From assembly GCA_016793805.1 (NCBI GenBank), contig JAEUIZ010000029.1:62001-126000 (forward strand): 64,000 nucleotides of DNA, written 5' to 3'. The stretch comes from Phycisphaerae bacterium. Lineage in GTDB: Bacteria > Planctomycetota > Phycisphaerae > Phycisphaerales > UBA1924. Of the stretch, positions 10,002 to 18,641 are shown in pieces. The translations under genes were made by a program, and so were the position numbers. The notes under the pieces are model-generated. The model was not told where the DNA came from. It did no database searches and saw only the letters and a program-made list of their open reading frames with translations. How positions within the stretch are numbered: the first letter of the stretch is position 1; the number at the start of each line of letters is the position of its first letter.

Positions 10002-11315
10002 GTGAGCGAGTCGTGGACGAGGCGTGAGTTTGTCAAGACGGCGGCGATGGGGGTCCCGGTGCTGGCGGCGGGCGGGGTGTCGGCGGGCCTGGCGCCCGCG
10101 CGGGCGTGGTCGCGGACGAGGTCGCCGATCCGGGTCGGGCTGATCGGGTGCGGCGGGCGGGGGACTGGGGCGGCGCTGCAGGCGCTGCGGGCGGACTCGG
10201 GGGCGGTGCTGGTGGCGGCATCGGACGTGTTCGAGGACCGGCTGAAGTCGTGCCTGGAAGGGCTGCGGGGCGAGTTGGGGGACGGGGCGGCCTCGCGGAT
10301 GGACGTGCCGGCGTCGAGGCAGTTTGTGGGGTTTGACAGTTACAAGGGCGTGATCGGTGCGGACGTGGACGTGGTGCTGCTGACGAGTTACCCGGCGTTC
10401 CGGCCCGCGCACCTGAAGGCGGCGGTGGATGCAGGCAAGCATGTCTTTGCGGAGAAGCCGCTGGCGGTGGACGGCCCGGGGCTGCGCTCGGTGTACGCGT
10501 CGGCGGATCTGGCGGCGGCACGAGGGCAGGCGCTGCTGGTGGGGTTCTGCTGGCGGTACAACGCGGGGATGCGGGCGGTGTTTGAGAAGATCACGAGCGG
10601 GGCGATCGGGAAGATCCAGTCGGTGCACACGACGTATCACACGTCGACGCTCTCGAAGCGCCCGCGGAAGGAGGGGTGGTCGGACCTGGAGTTCCAGATG
10701 CGGAACTGGTGGCACTTCACGTGGGTCTCCGGGGACCACATCGTGGAGCAGGCGATCCACAGCATCGATCGGCTGGCGTGGGCGTTGGGTGACCGGACGC
10801 CGGTGCGGGTGAACTGCCTGGGCGGGCGAGCGGCGAGGTCGGGCCCGGAGCACGGGAACGTGTACGACCACTTCGCGGCGATCTATGAGTACGCCGACGG
10901 GACTCGGGCGCACCACACCTGCCGACAGATCGACTCGTGCCCGAACGACAACACGGACTACGTGTACGGGACGCTGGGCTCGGCGGTGGTGAACGGGTGG
11001 GTGCCGACGTACTCGATCCGGGGTCTGGCGGGCCAGGAGACGTGGAAGCATCAGGGGGAGATCAAGGACATGTACCAGGTGGAGCACGACGAGTTGTTCG
11101 CGTCGATCCGGGCGGGGAGGCCGATCAACGACGCGAGGCGTGGCGCGAACTCGACGGCGATGGGGATCATGGCGCGGATGGCGGCGTACACGGGGCAGAC
11201 GATCTCGTGGGACCAGGCGCTGAGTTCGAAGGAGTCGCTGGTGCCGGAGACGCTGGAGTTCGGGCCGTTCCCGACGCCGGAGGTGGCGGTGCCTGGGAAG
11301 ACGAAGTTCTCGTGA
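10002..11315 (+). CDS. Tat-exported Gfo/Idh/MocA family oxidoreductase 1
   Basis: NAD(P)-dependent sugar dehydrogenase-like protein of 437 aa. The N-terminus SWTRREFVKTAAMGVPVLAA is a twin-arginine signal. The Rossmann motif VGLIGCGGRGTG follows at about residue 45, the hallmark EKP appears in VFAEKPLAVDGPG, and WVSGDHIVEQAIHSID supplies the usual active-site region of this subfamily. The gene starts with GTG 4 nt after the previous stop. It is paralogous to the gene at 12341, with the same order of motifs and the same C-terminal end (PTPEVAVPGKT versus ATPEVAVPGRT). The substrate is not evident; related exported enzymes are linked to sugar, inositol or glycoside breakdown. Confidence 0.9.
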   Translation: MSESWTRREFVKTAAMGVPVLAAGGVSAGLAPARAWSRTRSPIRVGLIGCGGRGTGAALQALRADSGAVLVAASDVFEDRLKSCLEGLRGELGDGAASRMDVPASRQFVGFDSYKGVIGADVDVVLLTSYPAFRPAHLKAAVDAGKHVFAEKPLAVDGPGLRSVYASADLAAARGQALLVGFCWRYNAGMRAVFEKITSGAIGKIQSVHTTYHTSTLSKRPRKEGWSDLEFQMRNWWHFTWVSGDHIVEQAIHSIDRLAWALGDRTPVRVNCLGGRAARSGPEHGNVYDHFAAIYEYADGTRAHHTCRQIDSCPNDNTDYVYGTLGSAVVNGWVPTYSIRGLAGQETWKHQGEIKDMYQVEHDELFASIRAGRPINDARRGANSTAMGIMARMAAYTGQTISWDQALSSKESLVPETLEFGPFPTPEVAVPGKTKFS

Positions 11316-11372
11316 ATGAGCATGGCGGGTGGGCGCGGACGCGGGCAGCCGCGGCGGCATCGGGAGTGATCG

Positions 11373-12296
11373 ATGGATCGGCGAGCGTTCTTGGCGGCGG
11401 CGGCGACGACGGTGGTGGCCTCTGGGCTTGGGGCGGTGTCGCGCGGGCAGGCGGGGGGTGAGAGCACCGGGAGGAAGAAGCGGACGCTTCGCAAGGCCGC
11501 GATGTATGGGATGATCGGCGTGGGATCGACGGTGATGGAGAAGTTCGCGGCGCTCCGCGATGCCGGGTTCGAGGGCGTCGAGATGGACTCGCCGTCGTCG
11601 ATCGACCCGGACGAGGTGCTGGCGGCGCAGGAGCGAACGGGCGTCCGCGTGCACGGGCTCGTGGACTCCAAGCACTGGTCGATCCCGCTGAACGCGCCCG
11701 ACGAGGCGGCGCAGGCGCAGGCGGTGGCGGCGCTGGAGACGTGCCTTCGGGACGCGAAGCGGTACGGCTCGACGAGCGTGCTGCTGGTGCCGGGCGTGGT
11801 GAACGAGCGGCTGCCGTATGACGAGTGCTGGCGGCTGTCGCAGGCGAACATCCGGCGGGTGCTGCCGCTGGCGAACGAGTTGGGCGTGACGATCGGGATC
11901 GAGAACGTGTGGAACTCGTTCATCCTGAGCCCGCTGGAAGCGAGGCGGTACCTTGAGGAGTTGGACGATCCACGCGCGGCGTGGCACTTTGACATCGGGA
12001 ACGTCATCAACTTCGGGTGGCCCGAGCAGTGGGTGCGGGTGCTGGGGAAGCGGATCGTGAAGTTGCACATCAAGGACTTCAGCCGGAAGAAGCGGAACGA
12101 CGAGGGGCTGTGGAAGGGGTTCAACGTGGAGTTGGGGGAGGGCGACGCGGGCTGGCCTGCGGTGATGGCGGCGCTGGACGAGGTGGGGTACAGCACGGCG
12201 GAGGGTGGGAACTGGGCGACGGCGGAGGTGGGCGGGGGCGACGCCGCGCGGCTCAAGAGGATCTCGGAGCAGATGGATCGGTTGTTCGCGATGTAG
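11373..12296 (+). CDS. Exported sugar phosphate isomerase/epimerase (TIM barrel, AP-endonuclease-2 type)
   Basis: The 307-aa protein starts MDRRAFLAAAATTVVASGLG, a Tat-like leader, so it should be periplasmic. The mature part has the xylose-isomerase-like TIM-barrel pattern: GFEGVEMDSPSSID, LLVPGVV, LGVTIGIENVW with a metal-binding Glu, WHFDIGNVINFGW with Asp, and IVKLHIKDFSRK with His and Asp. These are the divalent-metal ligands seen in hydroxypyruvate isomerase-type and 2-keto-myo-inositol epimerase-type enzymes. It lies between two Gfo/Idh/MocA oxidoreductases, an arrangement typical of oxidation-plus-isomerisation of a sugar or inositol. The exact substrate cannot be read from the sequence. 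Confidence 0.85.
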   Translation: MDRRAFLAAAATTVVASGLGAVSRGQAGGESTGRKKRTLRKAAMYGMIGVGSTVMEKFAALRDAGFEGVEMDSPSSIDPDEVLAAQERTGVRVHGLVDSKHWSIPLNAPDEAAQAQAVAALETCLRDAKRYGSTSVLLVPGVVNERLPYDECWRLSQANIRRVLPLANELGVTIGIENVWNSFILSPLEARRYLEELDDPRAAWHFDIGNVINFGWPEQWVRVLGKRIVKLHIKDFSRKKRNDEGLWKGFNVELGEGDAGWPAVMAALDEVGYSTAEGGNWATAEVGGGDAARLKRISEQMDRLFAM

Positions 12297-12340
12297 GCTG
12301 GAGCGACGCCGGGCGCGAGGCCCGCGCGAAGGAGGTTGCG

Positions 12341-13612
12341 ATGGCACGGCTGACTCGGCGCGAGTTCGTGAAGGCTTCCACGTTGGCGGCGGCGACGGCG
12401 GCGATCGCGCCCGAGGCGCTGGCGAAGCGTCGCGGGGCGCCGCTGCGCGCGGGCGTGGTGGGCTGTGGGGGGCGCGGGACCGGCGCGGCGGTGAACTTTC
12501 TCGAGGCGGATTCGTCGACGCGGATCGTGGCGCTGGCGGATGTGTTCGAGGATCGGATCCGCGGGTGCCGATCGGAACTGGCGAAACTGGACGGCGTGCT
12601 GGCCGGGCGGGGGACGGTGGCGGACGAGCGGTGTTATGTTGGGTTTGACGGGTACCAGCGGATGATCGAGGGCGGGAACCTGGACGTGGTGATCCTGGCG
12701 ACGCCGCCTGGGTTCCGGCCTTCGCACATCGAGGCGGCGGTGGGGGCCGGGCTGCACGTGTTCACCGAGAAGCCGGTGGGGGTGGACGGGCCGGGGATCC
12801 GTCGGGTGATCGCGGCGGCGAACGCGGCGAAGGAGAAGGGGCTGTCGATCGTCGCGGGGACGCAGCGTCGGCACGAGTCGAGTTACCTCGCCACGATGAA
12901 GCGGCTCCGGGCCGGGGCGATCGGGCGGATCGTGTCGGCGTCGTGCTACTGGAACCAGGGCGGGCTGTGGATGAACAAGCGGCAGGCGTCGTGGAGCGAC
13001 ATGGAGTGGCAACTGCGCAACTGGCTGTACTTCGCGTGGCTCTCGGGCGACCACATCGTCGAGCAGCACGTCCACAACCTGGACGCGGTGAACTGGGCGC
13101 TGGGCGCGACGCCGACGCGGTGCACGGGGATGGGCGGGAGGCAGGTGCGGACGAGCGGGGACTATGGGCACATCTTCGACCACTTCGCGGTGGAGTACGA
13201 GTATCCGGGCGGGGTGCGGGTGACGAGCATGTGCCGGCAGATCGAGGGGTGCGCGTCGAAGGTGGAGGAGGTGTTCGTGGGCACGGAGGGGACGTGCGTG
13301 ACCTCGCCGGGGCGGGGCGAGATCACGGGGAAGAACGCCTGGAAGTTTGAGGGCGAGAACCCGAACCCGTACGTGCAGGAGCACAAGAACCTGGTCGCGG
13401 CGATCGCGTCGGGGCAGCCGATCAACGAGGGCGTGCAGGTGGCGCACTCGACGCTGACGGCGATCATGGGGCGGATGTCGGCGTACACGGGGAAGGTGGT
13501 GACGTGGGAGCAGGCGTTGAACTCCACGCTGGACCTGGTGCCGGCGAAGTTGGAGATGGGCCCGTTGGCGACTCCCGAGGTGGCGGTCCCGGGTCGGACG
13601 CCGCTGGTGTAG
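12341..13612 (+). CDS. Tat-exported Gfo/Idh/MocA family oxidoreductase 2
   Basis: The 423-aa paralogue of the gene at 10002. A strong ribosome binding site, AAGGAGG (12329-12335), lies 5 nt before the ATG. The protein opens MARLTRREFVKASTLAAATA (twin-arginine signal), followed by AGVVGCGGRGTGAAVNFLEA (NAD-binding), HVFTEKPVGVDGPG (EKP motif) and WLSGDHIVEQHVHNLDAVNW. Conserved blocks such as MCRQIEGC correspond to TCRQIDSC in the first copy. The pair plus the TIM-barrel gene form a three-enzyme exported set. Substrates unknown. Confidence 0.9.
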   Translation: MARLTRREFVKASTLAAATAAIAPEALAKRRGAPLRAGVVGCGGRGTGAAVNFLEADSSTRIVALADVFEDRIRGCRSELAKLDGVLAGRGTVADERCYVGFDGYQRMIEGGNLDVVILATPPGFRPSHIEAAVGAGLHVFTEKPVGVDGPGIRRVIAAANAAKEKGLSIVAGTQRRHESSYLATMKRLRAGAIGRIVSASCYWNQGGLWMNKRQASWSDMEWQLRNWLYFAWLSGDHIVEQHVHNLDAVNWALGATPTRCTGMGGRQVRTSGDYGHIFDHFAVEYEYPGGVRVTSMCRQIEGCASKVEEVFVGTEGTCVTSPGRGEITGKNAWKFEGENPNPYVQEHKNLVAAIASGQPINEGVQVAHSTLTAIMGRMSAYTGKVVTWEQALNSTLDLVPAKLEMGPLATPEVAVPGRTPLV

Positions 13613-13643
13613 CGGCGTGAGCGAAGGCGGGCGCGAGGCTCCC

Positions 13644-13649
13644 TAGGAT
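13644..13649 (+). promoter_or_regulatory. -10-like TAGGAT before ribH
   Basis: TAGGAT ends 6 nt before the ribH ATG with no Shine-Dalgarno sequence between, the same geometry as at other starts in this window. It would drive the ribH-nusB-ftsY run. Confidence 0.45.
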
Positions 13650-13655
13650 GGCGGA

Positions 13656-14183
13656 ATGGGAAGCCTTCCGTCTGTGGCCATCGTGGTGAGCCGGTACAAC
13701 GCGTCGATCACGGATCGACTGGTGGAGGGGGCGCGCGAGGAGTATGCGCGGCGAGGGGGCGAGGCCGGGGCGGTTGATGTCTTTGAGGCGCCGGGGGCGT
13801 TCGAACTGCCGTTCCTGGCGAGGCAGGCGGCAGCGACGGGGCGGTACGGCGGGGTGGTGACGCTGGGGTGCATCATCCGGGGCGAGACCCGGCACGACCG
13901 GTACATCGCGCAGGCGGTGGCGAGCGGGATCGTGACGGCGAGCCTGGCGTCGCGTGTGCCGATCGCGTTCGGGGTGCTGACCACGGAGTCGGCCAAGCAG
14001 GCACGGGCGCGGGCGGGGGGCGAGAAGGGCAACAAGGGCGCGGAGGCGATGGCGGCGCTGCTGGCGACGATCGCCTCGTCGGTGGCGATCGCCAAGGGCG
14101 AGCCCTCGGCGCGGATCGCCGCATGGGAGGACAAGGGGGGCGGCGTGGACAGGGTCGAAAGGGTGTCGGGGGTTGTGGAGTAA
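13656..14183 (+). CDS. ribH: 6,7-dimethyl-8-ribityllumazine synthase
   Basis: Penultimate step of riboflavin synthesis: condenses the ribitylamino-uracil with 3,4-dihydroxybutanone phosphate. The 175-aa protein has VAIVVSRYNASITDRLVEGA at the N-terminus (substrate-binding Tyr/Phe-Asn region), VFEAPGAFELPF, GCIIRGETRHDRYIA with the catalytic His, and PIAFGVLTTES, then KGAEAMAALL. The C-terminal tail after about residue 150 is longer than in many homologues. TAGGAT upstream supports the ATG. The stop codon overlaps the nusB start in TAATG, so the two are translationally coupled. Confidence 0.95.
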   Translation: MGSLPSVAIVVSRYNASITDRLVEGAREEYARRGGEAGAVDVFEAPGAFELPFLARQAAATGRYGGVVTLGCIIRGETRHDRYIAQAVASGIVTASLASRVPIAFGVLTTESAKQARARAGGEKGNKGAEAMAALLATIASSVAIAKGEPSARIAAWEDKGGGVDRVERVSGVVE

Positions 14184-14620
14184 TGGCCACGCCCAGGGAC
14201 ATTCGCCGGCTGGCGTTCCAGACTCTGTTCCAACTGGACGCGCGCGGGGAAGCGGACGCGGCGGCGATCGAGGCATCGCTCTCGAACGCGGCTGACTTCA
14301 CCGACGCGGAGCGCCGGCGGGCGTTTGAGTTGGCGCGCGAGGCGTTCGGGGCGCGCGCGGCCGCGGACGCGGAGTTCGTGGGCCTGGCGCCGACGTGGCC
14401 CGCGCATCGGCAACCGGCGGTCGATCGGGCGATCCTCCGGCTCGCACACTTCGAGATGGTTTCCGGGCGTGTGGCGCCGAAGATCGCGGTCAACGAGGCC
14501 GTGGAACTCTCGAAGGAGTTCGGGACCGAGCGGTCTCCCGGATTCGTGAACGGGCTGTTGGACAAGGTGCTCAAGCGGGTTCAGGGGGCAGAGGCCGAGG
14601 CGTCCAATGGCGTTGCTTAG
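14183..14620 (+). CDS. nusB: Transcription antitermination factor NusB
   Basis: Small all-helical RNA-binding protein (145 aa) that acts with NusE (S10) on boxA in rRNA operons. Typical features are ATPRDIRRLAFQTLFQLDARG at the N-terminus, then HRQPAVDRAILRLAHFEM, and KIAVNEAVELSKEFGTE followed by PGFVNGLLDKVLK. It begins inside the ribH stop (TAATG) and ends 14 nt inside ftsY. The ribH-nusB pairing is common across bacteria. Confidence 0.95.
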   Translation: MATPRDIRRLAFQTLFQLDARGEADAAAIEASLSNAADFTDAERRRAFELAREAFGARAAADAEFVGLAPTWPAHRQPAVDRAILRLAHFEMVSGRVAPKIAVNEAVELSKEFGTERSPGFVNGLLDKVLKRVQGAEAEASNGVA

Positions 14621-15560
14621 GTCGCTGGTCTCGACGCTGAAGAAGGGGCTCCAGAAGACACAGGCGGTCCTGACGATGGACCTGCGCGACCTGGTGCGGG
14701 GTCGCGTGCTCGACGACGCGCTCATCGACGAGATCCGCGCGAGGCTGCTCAAGGGCGACGTCGGCCCCAAGACGACGGATCGGCTGATCGAGGGGCTGCG
14801 GCGCGACGTGAAGGAGCGCAAACTCACGCGGGGGGAGGACGCGATCGAGTACCTCAAGCGGGAGTTGTCGCGGCAGTGGCCGGCGGAGGAGCGTGGGCTT
14901 CGGCGTGCGGCGTCGGGGCCGACGGTCGTGCTCGTCACGGGCGTGAACGGCGCGGGCAAGACGACGAGCGTGGCGAAGTTGTGCGCGCTGCTGCGCTCCC
15001 AGGGCCACTCGGTGCTGCTCGCGGCGTGCGACACCTTCCGCGCGGGCGCGGTTCGGCAACTGGAGATCTGGGCGGAGCGGCTCGGGGTGTCGGTCGTCAA
15101 GGGGCAGCAGGGGGGCGATCCGGCGGCGGTGGCGTTCGACGCGGCGGCGGCGGCGGCGGCACGCGGGGTGGACTTCCTTGTCGTCGACACCGCGGGCCGA
15201 TTGCAGACCCAGGACCCGCTCATGCGGCAACTGGCGAAGATCCGCGGCGTGCTGGCGCGGCGGATTCCCGGGGCGCCTCACGAGACGCTGCTGGTCCTCG
15301 ACGCGACCGCGGGCCAGAACGCGCTTCGGCAGGCCGAGGAGTTCAACAAGGCACTCGGCGCCGAGTCTGGACCCGGCGCGGGCCTGAGCGGGATCTTCCT
15401 CGCGAAACTGGATGGGACGGCCAAGGGCGGGATCGTGGTCGCGATCCACGAGGCGACGCGTGTGCCGGTGAAGTTCATCGGGACCGGGGAGACGCCCGAG
15501 GACGTGGAGCCGTTTGATCCAGCGGCGTTCGTGGAGGCGCTCTTTGCCGAGCCGGCGTAG
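14607..15560 (+). CDS. ftsY: Signal recognition particle receptor FtsY
   Basis: SRP-type GTPase that delivers ribosome-nascent chain complexes to the Sec translocon. The 317-aa protein has a short N-domain (residues 1-100) without the long acidic A-domain of enterobacterial FtsY. The G domain contains the P-loop VTGVNGAGKTTSVAKL (about 111-125), DTFRAGAVRQLE, VVDTAGRLQTQ, and FLAKLDGTAKGG, ending in FIGTGETPEDVEPFDPAAFV, which is the FtsY/Ffh closing motif. Its start overlaps nusB by 14 nt, so it is likely co-translated. Confidence 0.96.
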   Translation: MALLRSLVSTLKKGLQKTQAVLTMDLRDLVRGRVLDDALIDEIRARLLKGDVGPKTTDRLIEGLRRDVKERKLTRGEDAIEYLKRELSRQWPAEERGLRRAASGPTVVLVTGVNGAGKTTSVAKLCALLRSQGHSVLLAACDTFRAGAVRQLEIWAERLGVSVVKGQQGGDPAAVAFDAAAAAAARGVDFLVVDTAGRLQTQDPLMRQLAKIRGVLARRIPGAPHETLLVLDATAGQNALRQAEEFNKALGAESGPGAGLSGIFLAKLDGTAKGGIVVAIHEATRVPVKFIGTGETPEDVEPFDPAAFVEALFAEPA

Positions 15561-15593
15561 CGAGCGGGTGTGTGGGGGCGGGAGGTCGGAGCG

Positions 15594-16310
15594 GTGAGCA
15601 CGATCTGGCCGGACATCTCGGAGCGGCGGCTGAGGCCGGAGTTGATGGACGATCCGTCGCTGGACGCGTCCGAGCATCGTCGCGCGCTGGCGGGCCTGCA
15701 GAGACTGAACGCGGTGTCGGGCGCGGTTAGGGCGGTCTGGAGCGGTCTGCGGGGCGCGGCTCGTCGAGCGGGAGAGTTGACCGTGCTCGATGTGGCGGCG
15801 GGCTCGGGCGACGTGGCGATCGGGCTGGCGAGGCGGGCCCGAGCCGAGGGGGTGCACGTCGAGATGCACGCCGCGGACCTCAGCCCGGTGGCGCTGGAGA
15901 CGGCGCGCGAGGCGGCGGCGTGCGCGGGAGTGTCGCTGACGCTGCACCGCATGGACGTGCTGCGCGATCCGATGCCGGGCGAGTATGACGCGGTCTGCTG
16001 CTCGCTCTTCATGCACCACCTGAGCGAGTCGGACGCCTTGGGACTGTTGTATCGCATGAGGTCGGCGGCGCGGCGCTTGGTGGTGGTGAGCGACCTGGAG
16101 CGGACGCGTATGGCGGCGGTGCTGGCGTACCTCGGGAGTCGGTTGCTGACCCGGAGCAGGGTCGTGCGCACGGACGCGATGCTCTCGGTCGCGGCGGCGT
16201 TCACGATCTCGGAGTTCGCGGAACTGGCAGCGGAGGCGGGCCTTGCGGGGGTGGAAGTCCAGCGTCACTTTCCCGCACGATTCGTGTTCGTGTGGAAGAG
16301 GCCGGCATGA
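15594..16310 (+). CDS. Class I SAM-dependent methyltransferase of the type III PKS cluster
   Basis: The 238-aa protein has the SAM-binding motif I VLDVAAGSGDVAIGLA, motif II HAADLSPVALETA, and DAVCCSLFMHHLSE as motif IV. These place it among the UbiE-like/Methyltransf_25 small-molecule O- or C-methyltransferases. The GTG at 15594 is chosen because homology begins soon after; an in-frame ATG 24 nt upstream is possible. It follows ftsY by 33 nt, and its stop overlaps the next start in ATGA. Next to an FAD reductase and a type III polyketide synthase, it probably methylates the polyketide product; this is an inference from context. Confidence 0.85.
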   Translation: MSTIWPDISERRLRPELMDDPSLDASEHRRALAGLQRLNAVSGAVRAVWSGLRGAARRAGELTVLDVAAGSGDVAIGLARRARAEGVHVEMHAADLSPVALETAREAAACAGVSLTLHRMDVLRDPMPGEYDAVCCSLFMHHLSESDALGLLYRMRSAARRLVVVSDLERTRMAAVLAYLGSRLLTRSRVVRTDAMLSVAAAFTISEFAELAAEAGLAGVEVQRHFPARFVFVWKRPA

Positions 16311-17485
16311 GCGAGCGCGCCGCGAGCACCGAGAACGGCGCGACGACAACGCTGTCGCGCGCGGCGGGCGAGCCGTGGGACGCGGTCGTGATCGGCGCGG
16401 GCGTCGCCGGGGGCGTGGCGGCGTGGCGGTTGGCGAGGCTGGGCCGGCGGGTGCTGCTGGTGGAACGGCAGACGATGCCCAGGCCCAAGGTGTGCGGGTG
16501 CTGCATGAGCGGGGCCGGCGTGGCGGCGCTGCGCGGCATCGGGCTCGGAGGAGCGCTGGCGAGCGGGGTGCCGCTCGAGACGATGCGTCTGTCGTCGGGG
16601 CGTGCGGCCGCGCGGATCGCGCTGGATCGCGGGATGGTGCTCTCGCGCGAGCGGCTGGACGCGAGGATCGTGCGGCTGGCGCTCGAGGCCGGGGTGGACT
16701 TCATCGGCGAGACCACGGCGGTGTCGTCGCGGGTCGAGCGCGGTCGGCGCGCGGTGACGCTGCGACGCGGGAGCGTATCGCGAGAGGTTGGGTGCAGCGT
16801 CGTGATCGCAGCGACGGGACTCGGCGGCGCGGTGGCGTCGGAGGAGTTGCCGGCGACGGTGGCGCGCGGGTCGAGGTTCGGCGTGGGGACCACGGTGGAG
16901 GGCGAGGGCCCGGGCGCGGGCGAGTTGTGGATGGCGTGCGGGCGCGGGGGCTATGCGGGCGCGGTTCGGCTCGAGGATGGGCGTGTGAACGTGGCGGCAG
17001 CACTGGACCCGGAGGCGACCCGGCGTGCGGGCGGGCCTGGGCCGATGGTGACGGCGATTCTGCGCGAGGCGCGTCTGGAGGTGCCCGTGCTCGACGGGGC
17101 GCGTTGGATGGGCACGCCGGCGCTCACGCGGACCAGGCGAGTGGAATCGGAGCGTCTGCTGGTGGTCGGGGATGCGGCGGGGTACGTCGAGCCGTTCACG
17201 GGCGAGGGGATGGGGTGGGCGATCGCGGGTGCGGCGGCGGTGGCGGGCGTGGCCGAGCGAATCCTCTCGGGCTCGGCCGCCGAAGGCGAGTGGATGGCGC
17301 TGCATCGGCGGATGCTGAGTGGTCGGCAGGCCAGATGCGCGGGGTTGTCGTGGGTGCTCAGGAGCGGCCTGATGACCGGGATCGCCGTGCGAAGCGTGGG
17401 CCGGCTACCGATGATCGGGCGTCGCCTGGCGGGGGCGGTGGGTCGGCCTTGGACAGAGACAGCGCTGAGCGGAGGTGCCGCATGA
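16307..17485 (+). CDS. FAD-dependent oxidoreductase, geranylgeranyl-reductase-like
   Basis: The 392-aa flavoprotein shows the dinucleotide fold AVVIGAGVAGGVAAWRLARL, then PRPKVCGCCMSGAG, equivalent to the PxxKxCGGG motif of geranylgeranyl reductases and related monooxygenases, and LLVVGDAAGYVEPFTGEGMG, which is the FAD-ribityl-binding GD motif. It overlaps both neighbours by 4 nt (ATGA at each end), the mark of tight translational coupling. In type III PKS operons such a flavoenzyme typically hydroxylates or reduces the aromatic product. Whether this one is a reductase or a monooxygenase cannot be decided from sequence. Confidence 0.88.
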   Translation: MSERAASTENGATTTLSRAAGEPWDAVVIGAGVAGGVAAWRLARLGRRVLLVERQTMPRPKVCGCCMSGAGVAALRGIGLGGALASGVPLETMRLSSGRAAARIALDRGMVLSRERLDARIVRLALEAGVDFIGETTAVSSRVERGRRAVTLRRGSVSREVGCSVVIAATGLGGAVASEELPATVARGSRFGVGTTVEGEGPGAGELWMACGRGGYAGAVRLEDGRVNVAAALDPEATRRAGGPGPMVTAILREARLEVPVLDGARWMGTPALTRTRRVESERLLVVGDAAGYVEPFTGEGMGWAIAGAAAVAGVAERILSGSAAEGEWMALHRRMLSGRQARCAGLSWVLRSGLMTGIAVRSVGRLPMIGRRLAGAVGRPWTETALSGGAA

Positions 17486-18576
17486 GCGAGGCGCTGTTGT
17501 GGGGTCTGGGGCTGGCGACGCCGAAGGGCACGATCGCGCAGGCGGAAGCGGCGGCGCTGGCCAGGGAACTTCGTGGCGGCCAGAAGGAGGATGGCCGGGC
17601 GGTCGAGGCGCTGTATCGACGCTCCGGAGTGCGTCGGCGGGGGAGCGTGCTTCTCGAGGGCGCGGGGTGGCAGGGCTTCTTCACGCCGCCGGGTTCGGAG
17701 GACGATCGCGGGCCGAGCACGGGGACACGGGCACGGGTCTTTGAGGCGCGCGCGGGCGAGTTGGCGTCGGAGGCGGCACGGGGCGCGCTCGTGGATGCCG
17801 GGATCGGCGCGGGCGAGGTGACGCACCTGGTAACGGTGTCGTGCACGGGGATGTCGGCGCCGGGCGTGGACGCGGAGTTGATCCGCGGGCTGGGGCTCTC
17901 GCCGCGGGTGGCGAGGACGAACGTGGGTTTCATGGGGTGTCACGGGGCGATCAACGGGCTGCGCGTGGCGTCGGCGTTCGCGGGCGGGGGCGGGACGGTG
18001 CTCGTGGCCGCGGTCGAGTTGTGCAGCCTGCACTACCACTACGGCGACGACCCGGAGCACGCGGTGGCGAACGCGATCTTCGCGGATGGGGCCGCGGCGG
18101 CGGTGGTGGGGCCGCGAGATCGGCGAAGGTCGGTTGGGGTGGTCGGCGGCGAGGTGGGCATGCTGGCGCGGTTCGGATCGGTGCTGGTGCCCGGGTCGGC
18201 GGACGCGATGGGATGGCGCATCGGGGATCACGGGTTCGAGATGCGGCTGTCGGTGCGTGTGCCGGAACTCATCCGCGAGCACCTTCGGCCTTGGCTCGGC
18301 GAGTGGCTGGGGGAGTCTGGGCTTCGGGGCGACGAGGTGGGCGGATGGGCGGTGCATCCGGGCGGGCCGCGGGTCTTGGGCGCGGTGGCGGAGTCGCTGG
18401 GGATCGGCGAGGCGGGCGTCCGCCATTCGACGGACGTGCTGGCCGAGCACGGGAACATGTCGTCGCCGACGGTGCTGTTCATCGCGGATCGGCTGCGGCG
18501 TGCGGGCGTCCCGCGGCCGTGGGTCGTCCTCGGATTTGGACCCGGGCTCGTGGCGGAGGGGATGCTGGTGATGTAG
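17482..18576 (+). CDS. Type III polyketide synthase (chalcone/stilbene synthase-like)
   Basis: Homodimeric ketosynthase that extends an acyl-CoA starter with malonyl-CoA and cyclises the product to a resorcinol, pyrone or phloroglucinol. The 364-aa length fits. The catalytic triad is present: Cys153 in TNVGFMGCHGAINGL, His292 in WAVHPGGPRVL and Asn325 in LAEHGNMSSPTVLF. VSCTGMSAPGVD and the C-terminal GFGPGLVAEGML are also typical. The start overlaps the flavoenzyme stop by 4 nt. The MT-FAD-PKS order recalls bacterial phenolic-lipid operons such as srsABC of Streptomyces griseus, in which the PKS product is methylated and then oxidised. The actual product here is unknown. Confidence 0.93.
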   Translation: MSEALLWGLGLATPKGTIAQAEAAALARELRGGQKEDGRAVEALYRRSGVRRRGSVLLEGAGWQGFFTPPGSEDDRGPSTGTRARVFEARAGELASEAARGALVDAGIGAGEVTHLVTVSCTGMSAPGVDAELIRGLGLSPRVARTNVGFMGCHGAINGLRVASAFAGGGGTVLVAAVELCSLHYHYGDDPEHAVANAIFADGAAAAVVGPRDRRRSVGVVGGEVGMLARFGSVLVPGSADAMGWRIGDHGFEMRLSVRVPELIREHLRPWLGEWLGESGLRGDEVGGWAVHPGGPRVLGAVAESLGIGEAGVRHSTDVLAEHGNMSSPTVLFIADRLRRAGVPRPWVVLGFGPGLVAEGMLVM

Positions 18577-18602
18577 GCATTGCGGCGGCAAGAATGGGGC
18601 GG

Positions 18603-18608
18603 TAGGAT
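18603..18608 (+). promoter_or_regulatory. -10-like TAGGAT before the FHA gene
   Basis: TAGGAT lies 33 nt before the ATG at 18642, giving a predicted leader of about 26 nt that contains a weak GCGGGGA ribosome binding site. It suggests the FHA gene has its own promoter. Confidence 0.35.
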
Positions 18609-18641
18609 GATCCCGACCATGGGCCGCGAGCGGGGAACGAC

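Noticed and set aside
9354-12347. Very long open frame on the minus strand (about 1000 codons)
   Set aside because: It lies opposite three well-recognised genes and translates to Arg/Pro/His-rich sequence without motifs. Long antisense open frames are expected in DNA this rich in GC.
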